64,000 bases of DNA from Pythium myriotylum. Lineage: Eukaryota > Oomycota > Peronosporomycetes > Pythiales > Pythiaceae. The stretch is taken from contig JALJCQ010000009.1 in assembly GCA_023091665.1 (NCBI GenBank), positions 2,976,001 to 3,040,000 of the forward strand, read 5' to 3'. Below are positions 59,030 through 64,000 of this stretch, one piece after another (the first letter of the stretch is position 1; each line of letters begins with the position of its first letter). A program made the position numbers and the translations under genes. The notes beneath the pieces are model-generated. The model was not told the DNA's origin, ran no database searches, and saw only the letters and a list, made by a program, of their open reading frames with translations.

Positions 59030-62000
59030 ATGGCCCACATCCACTACTGTTGCGGCCACGGCCTCTTGGCCCACGGGCCCGAGGCTCTCCATGAGGACTA
59101 CGCCGCCCGTATCGAGAAGGCTATGGGCCAACCGCTTCCTCAGATGGAGCTCCGGTTCTCCGATCTCACACTCACGGCCCAGGTCCCAGCCCAGATGAAA
59201 GCGTCGAGGCAGCTACCGACCATTGGCAACGAACTGAAGCGTGCCGTGTCGCTCGGTCGTACACAAACAGTCAAGAAGCATATCCTGCGCAACGTCAGCG
59301 GCATCTTCGAGCCAGGAAAGATGACTCTTGTGCTGGGCCAGCCGGGCTCGGGCAAGTCGGCACTCGTGAAGATCCTCAGCGGTCGCTTCCCCATGTCCAA
59401 GACGGTTCAACTGAGCGGCGAGATCGAGTACAACGGCGTGGCGCAGAAGAAGATGGATAAGCGACTGGCACAGTTCGTGACTTACGTACCACAGCGTGAT
59501 TGCCACTACTCGACACTCACGGTCAAAGAGACGCTTGCATTTGCACACGAGTGCTGCGGCCCCGAGCTCTCACCCGAGGATGAGCGGCAGTTCTCGTTTG
59601 GCACTGCAGATGAGAATGCGGCGGCCCTCAAAGCTGCGAGGGTTCTCTACAAGCACTATCCGGCCATCGTGACTCAGACGCTCGGGCTCGACCACTGCGA
59701 AGATACCATTGTCGGCGACGGCACGTTGCGTGGGGTCTCTGGCGGCGAGCGGAAGCGCGTAACGATCGGCGAAATGGAGTTCGGCAACAGGTTAGTGATG
59801 TTCATGGACGAGATTTCGACGGGTCTCGACAGCGCCGCGACCTTCGACATCGTCAAGACGCAGCGTAGTATGGTCAAGAAGCTGCGGAAGACCGTTGTGA
59901 TGGCATTGCTCCAGCCGTCGCCCGAGGTCTTCGAACTTTTCGACAATGTGTTGATCCTGAACGATGGCGAAATGGTCTACCACGGCCCACGAGACCAAGT
60001 GTTGCCGTACTTCGAGTCGCTGGGCTTTGTATGCCCGCATAATCGCGACATCGCCGATTTTCTGATCGACATCGGGACCTCAAGGCAGTCGCAGTACGCG
60101 TCCTCCAACTGTTCATACGTCCAGAGGCCAATGACACCAGCCGACCTTGCCAAAATCTTTCGGGAGTCGACAATTTACGAACACCAGAGTCAGCAACTGC
60201 GTAGAATGGTCCCGTGCGCTGTGCTTCATCCGTTTGAGGAACGGCTTCGACACTCACCCGAGTTCCATCAATCATTTTGGAAAAGTACAGCCACCCTGGT
60301 ACGACGAGAGATCTGTGTAACGTGGCGCAACAAAGAGTACATGATGGGACGCGTTGCAATGCTCGTCATCGTCGGCTTCCTGGGTGCCACGCTTTTCTAT
60401 AACTTGGATCTCAAGAATACGCAGTCGGTACTGGGCACGATCTTGACGCTCTGTCTGTATTTCATGTTGAGTCAACCCGCTTTGTCTCCACTCTTCGTCG
60501 CTGCACGGGATATTTTCTACAAGCAACGTGACGCCAGTTTCTATCGCACGCCGTCTTACGTCTTAGCGGTCGCCGTCAACCAAATCCTGCTGGCGATCCC
60601 GGATGTTGTTGGCTTCTGCTCGATCGTCTACTGGATGGTCGGGTTTGTGAACGAGTTCCAAGCGTTTGCCATTATGGTCGCGACACTATTCTTGATGAGC
60701 CTGTCTCTCACTGGATGGACCTTCCTGCTGAGTGCACTGCTGCCGAGTGCTGCCTTGGTGGAGTCCATATCAACGCTTCAAGCCCTCATTTTCACACTCT
60801 TCGGTGGAGTTTTTGTCACGCGTGCGAGTATCCCGGTCTACCTTTCATGGGTCTACTGGTTGAACCCGGTGGCATGGGCAGTACGCTCGATTAGCATCAA
60901 CCAGTACACGAATCAACACCTCGACACATGCCAGTACGACGGTATCGACTACTGCAAGTTGTATGCAAAACCCATGGGCCGTTACTCCCTTGAGTCCTTC
61001 GACATTTACTCACAACGACACTGGATCTGGCTCGGCATGGCCTTCCTCCTAAGCAATGCTGTCGTGTGTTTCGTGCTTGCAGGCTTCGTTCTAGGACGCG
61101 TGCGACACGAACCGAGCACCCACAGAGCGACCAAGATCCACGAGCATACTGATGATGAGTTCAACGCCGACGATATTGACCTCAGCTTCGATGTCAACCT
61201 CGACCACGACTTGGAGGAAGGAGCCCACGTCGCTGTGCTTTCTCCACGGTACGTGTGGCGCCCCAGACGCGTCACGCTTGCCTTCCGAGATCTGAGATAC
61301 TCTGTCCCCGATCCTACCAACCGCCAGCAAGAGATTGAATTGCTGAAGGGCGTGTCTGGATTCGCCAAGCCAGGCACCATCACGGCACTAATGGGCAGCT
61401 CTGGCGCCGGGAAGACAACGCTGATGGACGTCATCGCTGGCCGCAAAACCGGCGGTAAGATCAGTGGCCAGATCTTCTTGAACGGCCATGAGGCGACGGA
61501 GCTCGCCATCCGCCGATGCACTGGATACTGCGAGCAAATGGACGCGCACTCGGAGACGGCAACGTTCCGCGAAGCGTTGATCTTCAGCGCGTTCCTCCGT
61601 CAGGGTGCCGAGATCTGCGAGATGAAGAAGCGTCACGCTGTCGATGAAGTGTTAGATCTGCTCGACTTGCGCCCGATCGCCGACCAGATCATTCGCGGCA
61701 GCTCTCCCGAGCAGAAGAAACGACTCTCAATTGGCGTGGAACTCGTTGCGCAGCCGAGTGTGTTGTTCTTGGATGAGCCAACCAGCGGCCTCGATGCGTA
61801 TGCAGCCAAGCTCATCATGGACGGCGTGCGCAAGGTCGCCGACACGGGCCGCACGGTCATTTGCACGATCCACCAGCCGTCCTGGGAGATCTTCCAGGTC
61901 TTCGACAACTTGCTGCTGCTCCAGCGCGGCGGGGAGATGGTCTACTTCGGCAACATTGGCCACGACGCGAGTGAACTCATCGAGTACTTTGAGGCGATCG

Positions 62001-63106
62001 ACGGCGTCGCGCCACTGGGGCGAGGCTGCAATCCAGCGTCGTGGATGCTTGATGTGATCGGCGCTGGCGTCGGCGTGAGTGCAATGGTACGTGGACGTAA
62101 GATCAGTTTCGCACAGCGCTTCAAGACGAGCGCCAAGCACGCGCTTCTGCAGTGGAATCTGAGCCAGTACGGCGTCGCGCGGGCCGAGCCGGGCGTGCGC
62201 AGCCTCGACTTCCAGGGCAAGCGCGCGGCGTCCAACCGCGAGCAGTTCACGCGGCTTCTGCAGCGCTTCTGGCGTATGTACTGGCGCGCGACCGAGTACA
62301 ACCTCACGCGTATGGTGCTGGGCGTGGTGCTGGCGCTCGTCTTCGGACTCGCGTTCGGGCGCACGCACTTGGACACGTACAACGGCGTCAACACGGCGGT
62401 CACGATGGTCGGCATCTCGAGCGTCTTCCTGGGCATCGTGGCCTTCGACAGCGTCATCCCGTTCACGTTCGCCGACCGCGCCGCGTTCTACCGCGAGCGC
62501 GCCGCGCAGACCTACAACGCGCTCTGGTACGCGCTCGCGTCCTCGCTCGTGGAGATCCCGTACGCGCTGGCGATGGGCTTCTTCTTCACGTGCATCTTCT
62601 TCCCGCTCGCGGGCTTCACGGGCGCTGCACGCTTCGTGGTCTACTGGCTGCTTCTCTCGCTGCACGTGCTCGTGCAGACGTACGTCGGCCAGCTCGTGGC
62701 GCTCGCGACCCCGAGCGTCGAGGTCGCCACGACGCTCGGGCTGCTGGTCAACAGCGTCTCGTTCCTCTTCATGGGCTTCAACCCGCCGGCCGCCGCGATC
62801 CCGAGCGGCTACCAGTGGCTCCACGTCTTGGTCGCGCCCAAGTACACGCTCGCGGCGCTCGTGGGCTCGGTCTTCGGCGCCTGCGACGACGCGGCGACCG
62901 ACCTGGCCGACTTGGGCTGCGCGCGGCTCGCCGAGCTGCCGCCGACGCTGCCCGCGGGGCTCTCGGCGGCGCAGTATCTCCGCCGCGTCTTCCAAATCGA
63001 CGCGCGCGACGTCGCGCGCCACGCGCTCGTGCTGCTGGGCGTCGCCGTCGCCGCGCGCGCGCTCGCGGCCGTCGCGCTGCGCCTGCTGCGCCATGGGACC
63101 CGGTGA
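59030..63106 (+). CDS. PDR9: divergent full-length PDR/ABCG transporter
   Basis: 1358 residues from the ATG at 59030 (MAHIHYCCGHGLLAHGPEAL); an upstream in-frame ATG at 58976 would add 18 residues but lies before the initiator. NBD1 Walker A GQPGSGKS begins at 103, the signature is VSGGERKRV, and Walker B reads FMDEISTGLDS. NBD2 Walker A GSSGAGKTT begins at 789 with SSPEQKKRLSIG in place of SSVEQMKRLTIG. TMD1 is strongly diverged (GFLGATLFYNLDLKNTQ; TRASIPVYLSWVYWLNPVAW). The linker after TMD1 is Asp/Glu/His-rich. The protein ends LLRHGTR, not NHQKR. From about 62150 the DNA becomes very GC-rich, with almost only G or C at third positions, unlike its first two thirds. It is the most distant member of the cluster; role in efflux inferred from the family. 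Confidence 0.9.
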   Translation: MAHIHYCCGHGLLAHGPEALHEDYAARIEKAMGQPLPQMELRFSDLTLTAQVPAQMKASRQLPTIGNELKRAVSLGRTQTVKKHILRNVSGIFEPGKMTLVLGQPGSGKSALVKILSGRFPMSKTVQLSGEIEYNGVAQKKMDKRLAQFVTYVPQRDCHYSTLTVKETLAFAHECCGPELSPEDERQFSFGTADENAAALKAARVLYKHYPAIVTQTLGLDHCEDTIVGDGTLRGVSGGERKRVTIGEMEFGNRLVMFMDEISTGLDSAATFDIVKTQRSMVKKLRKTVVMALLQPSPEVFELFDNVLILNDGEMVYHGPRDQVLPYFESLGFVCPHNRDIADFLIDIGTSRQSQYASSNCSYVQRPMTPADLAKIFRESTIYEHQSQQLRRMVPCAVLHPFEERLRHSPEFHQSFWKSTATLVRREICVTWRNKEYMMGRVAMLVIVGFLGATLFYNLDLKNTQSVLGTILTLCLYFMLSQPALSPLFVAARDIFYKQRDASFYRTPSYVLAVAVNQILLAIPDVVGFCSIVYWMVGFVNEFQAFAIMVATLFLMSLSLTGWTFLLSALLPSAALVESISTLQALIFTLFGGVFVTRASIPVYLSWVYWLNPVAWAVRSISINQYTNQHLDTCQYDGIDYCKLYAKPMGRYSLESFDIYSQRHWIWLGMAFLLSNAVVCFVLAGFVLGRVRHEPSTHRATKIHEHTDDEFNADDIDLSFDVNLDHDLEEGAHVAVLSPRYVWRPRRVTLAFRDLRYSVPDPTNRQQEIELLKGVSGFAKPGTITALMGSSGAGKTTLMDVIAGRKTGGKISGQIFLNGHEATELAIRRCTGYCEQMDAHSETATFREALIFSAFLRQGAEICEMKKRHAVDEVLDLLDLRPIADQIIRGSSPEQKKRLSIGVELVAQPSVLFLDEPTSGLDAYAAKLIMDGVRKVADTGRTVICTIHQPSWEIFQVFDNLLLLQRGGEMVYFGNIGHDASELIEYFEAIDGVAPLGRGCNPASWMLDVIGAGVGVSAMVRGRKISFAQRFKTSAKHALLQWNLSQYGVARAEPGVRSLDFQGKRAASNREQFTRLLQRFWRMYWRATEYNLTRMVLGVVLALVFGLAFGRTHLDTYNGVNTAVTMVGISSVFLGIVAFDSVIPFTFADRAAFYRERAAQTYNALWYALASSLVEIPYALAMGFFFTCIFFPLAGFTGAARFVVYWLLLSLHVLVQTYVGQLVALATPSVEVATTLGLLVNSVSFLFMGFNPPAAAIPSGYQWLHVLVAPKYTLAALVGSVFGACDDAATDLADLGCARLAELPPTLPAGLSAAQYLRRVFQIDARDVARHALVLLGVAVAARALAAVALRLLRHGTR

Positions 63107-63461
63107 GGAGCTACGCAACATACGCGCAACATAAGCGGCGCAGGGAACGGAAAATTTTGGGGACCCCCCCCCCTTGAAAACTGGTTTCGATCGCGAAAAA
63201 ACGGTTCCGAGACGGTTCTTTGGTTGAAGAAGCGAAGAAAACGCCATTTGAAAATCCGTAAATTACACCGTCGGCGCCAACATCCGAACCCATACAACCC
63301 CCAAGTTCTTTTTTTCCCGCCACGTAAACTTCCCCCCCCCCAAATAAAAAAACCGTGTTTTTGTTCCCCTCTCTTCGTTCCCTCTCTCTCTTCCTTTTTC
63401 GTTCTCCGCCATTCGGCTCCCCTCGGTCCGCCTAATCGGCATTATCTGCTCCTCCTAAACC
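63107..63461. other. Intergenic region PDR9-Myb gene
   Basis: No gene. It has two runs of 10 C (63164-63173 and 63332-63341) and a pyrimidine-rich tract (63357-63412) before the next start codon. Confidence 0.5.
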
Positions 63462-64000
63462 ATGAAAAACGGCGGCATCCGCAAAGAGCGCGTCTCCTGG
63501 AGCCGCGCCGAGGAGGAGTCGCTGCTCACGCTCTACGCGCGCGCGCGGCGCGACCCGACGCTGCGCGGCGAGAACGGACTGCGCATGAAGGGCTGGCGCT
63601 GGCTCGCGGGCGAGATGGTCGCGCGCTACGGCGCCGGCAAGGACAAGCCGGTGATCCAGTCCAAGTTCGCGCGCCTCATGCGCGAGTACAAGCTCTACCA
63701 GTGGCTGCTCAAGCACGCCGCGCTCGCGCCGCGCGACGACGGCGAGATCGAGATGGACGAGCCCGCCTGGCAGCGCGTCTACGCCACGCGCCGCGCCGAC
63801 GTCTCGGTGCTGCGCCGCTTCCGCCAGCAGCGCGGCTTCCCGCAGGCCAAGTTCTGCGCGCTCGCGCTCGCCGACGACGGCGTGCTCGAGCCCGTGCCCA
63901 ACGCCTCGGAGCACGACCACGACGACGACGACGACGACTACGAGAGCGCTACCGCCACGGTAACCACGACCACGACGCCCAGCGAGCACGAGCTCACGCC
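63462..64000 (+). CDS. Myb/SANT-like DNA-binding protein, 3' partial
   Basis: An open frame from the ATG at 63462 runs off the window end (179 codons visible). Near the N-terminus lies a Myb/SANT-like trihelix pattern: WSRAEEESLLTLY (residues ~13-25), then GWRWLAGEMVARY (~46-58), then QSKFARLMREYKLYQWLL (~67-84). This is typical of the Myb_DNA-bind_3 type found in plants, fungi and oomycetes, often related to transposase-derived proteins. After ~150 come an acidic HDDDDDDY run and a Thr-rich stretch. The frame is strongly GC-rich with GC third positions, like the end of PDR9. Likely a nuclear DNA-binding protein; the target is unknown. Confidence 0.7.
   Translation, partial: MKNGGIRKERVSWSRAEEESLLTLYARARRDPTLRGENGLRMKGWRWLAGEMVARYGAGKDKPVIQSKFARLMREYKLYQWLLKHAALAPRDDGEIEMDEPAWQRVYATRRADVSVLRRFRQQRGFPQAKFCALALADDGVLEPVPNASEHDHDDDDDDYESATATVTTTTTPSEHELT

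Noticed and set aside
63432..63989. Minus-strand frame opposite the Myb-like gene with a poly-Val stretch
   Set aside because: The Val run is the complement of the GAC (Asp) run in the Myb-like frame, and the plus-strand frame has the recognisable SANT-like pattern.
1..64000. CRISPR arrays, rRNA, tRNA genes, bacterial operons
   Set aside because: None seen; gene structure and promoters are eukaryotic and oomycete-like.

Overview
The window reads as nuclear DNA of an oomycete (Phytophthora/Pythium-like; the genus cannot be fixed from the sequence). The reasons are long intronless genes, promoters carrying the oomycete initiator plus flanking element (TCATTY..NNATTTG type) 20-80 bp before the ATG, oomycete-type PDR transporters ending in NHQKR, and fragments of Copia and LINE retroelements.

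Layout. (1) 1-2589 is the 3' part of a gene for a large polytopic membrane protein of unknown function. (2) 3856-11616 holds three tandem genes for BT1/FBT-type folate-biopterin transporters (FBT1-FBT3). FBT1 and FBT2 are intact; FBT3 has one frameshift. All three carry the same 20-bp inverted-repeat motif, or a variant of it, about 220 bp before the start codon. (3) 13344-63106 is an array of nine full-length PDR (ABCG, NBD-TMD-NBD-TMD) drug-efflux transporters. PDR1-PDR6 lie head to tail on +, PDR7 and PDR8 on -, and PDR9 on +. None is visibly broken. (4) Between PDR3 and PDR4 (28.3-32.5 kb) lies an AT-rich repeat zone with a LINE RNase H fragment, two perfect hairpins and a truncated Copia element with a candidate 3' LTR. 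(5) Between PDR6 and PDR7 is a 1003-bp element with 28-bp perfect terminal inverted repeats flanked by TA, which looks like a non-autonomous Tc1/mariner-type element. (6) At the right edge the 5' part of a Myb/SANT-like gene runs off the window.

The array is a tandem-duplication locus shaped by gene conversion. PDR3/4/5 share almost identical nucleotide-binding modules while parts of their membrane domains differ. PDR6 and PDR8 are inverted copies with nearly identical first halves. The FBT genes show the same kind of patchwork. Functionally this is a membrane-transport locus: xenobiotic/lipid efflux pumps beside putative pteridine/folate carriers. All substrate assignments are inferences from family membership. 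Gene names PDR1-9 and FBT1-3 are labels for this annotation only.
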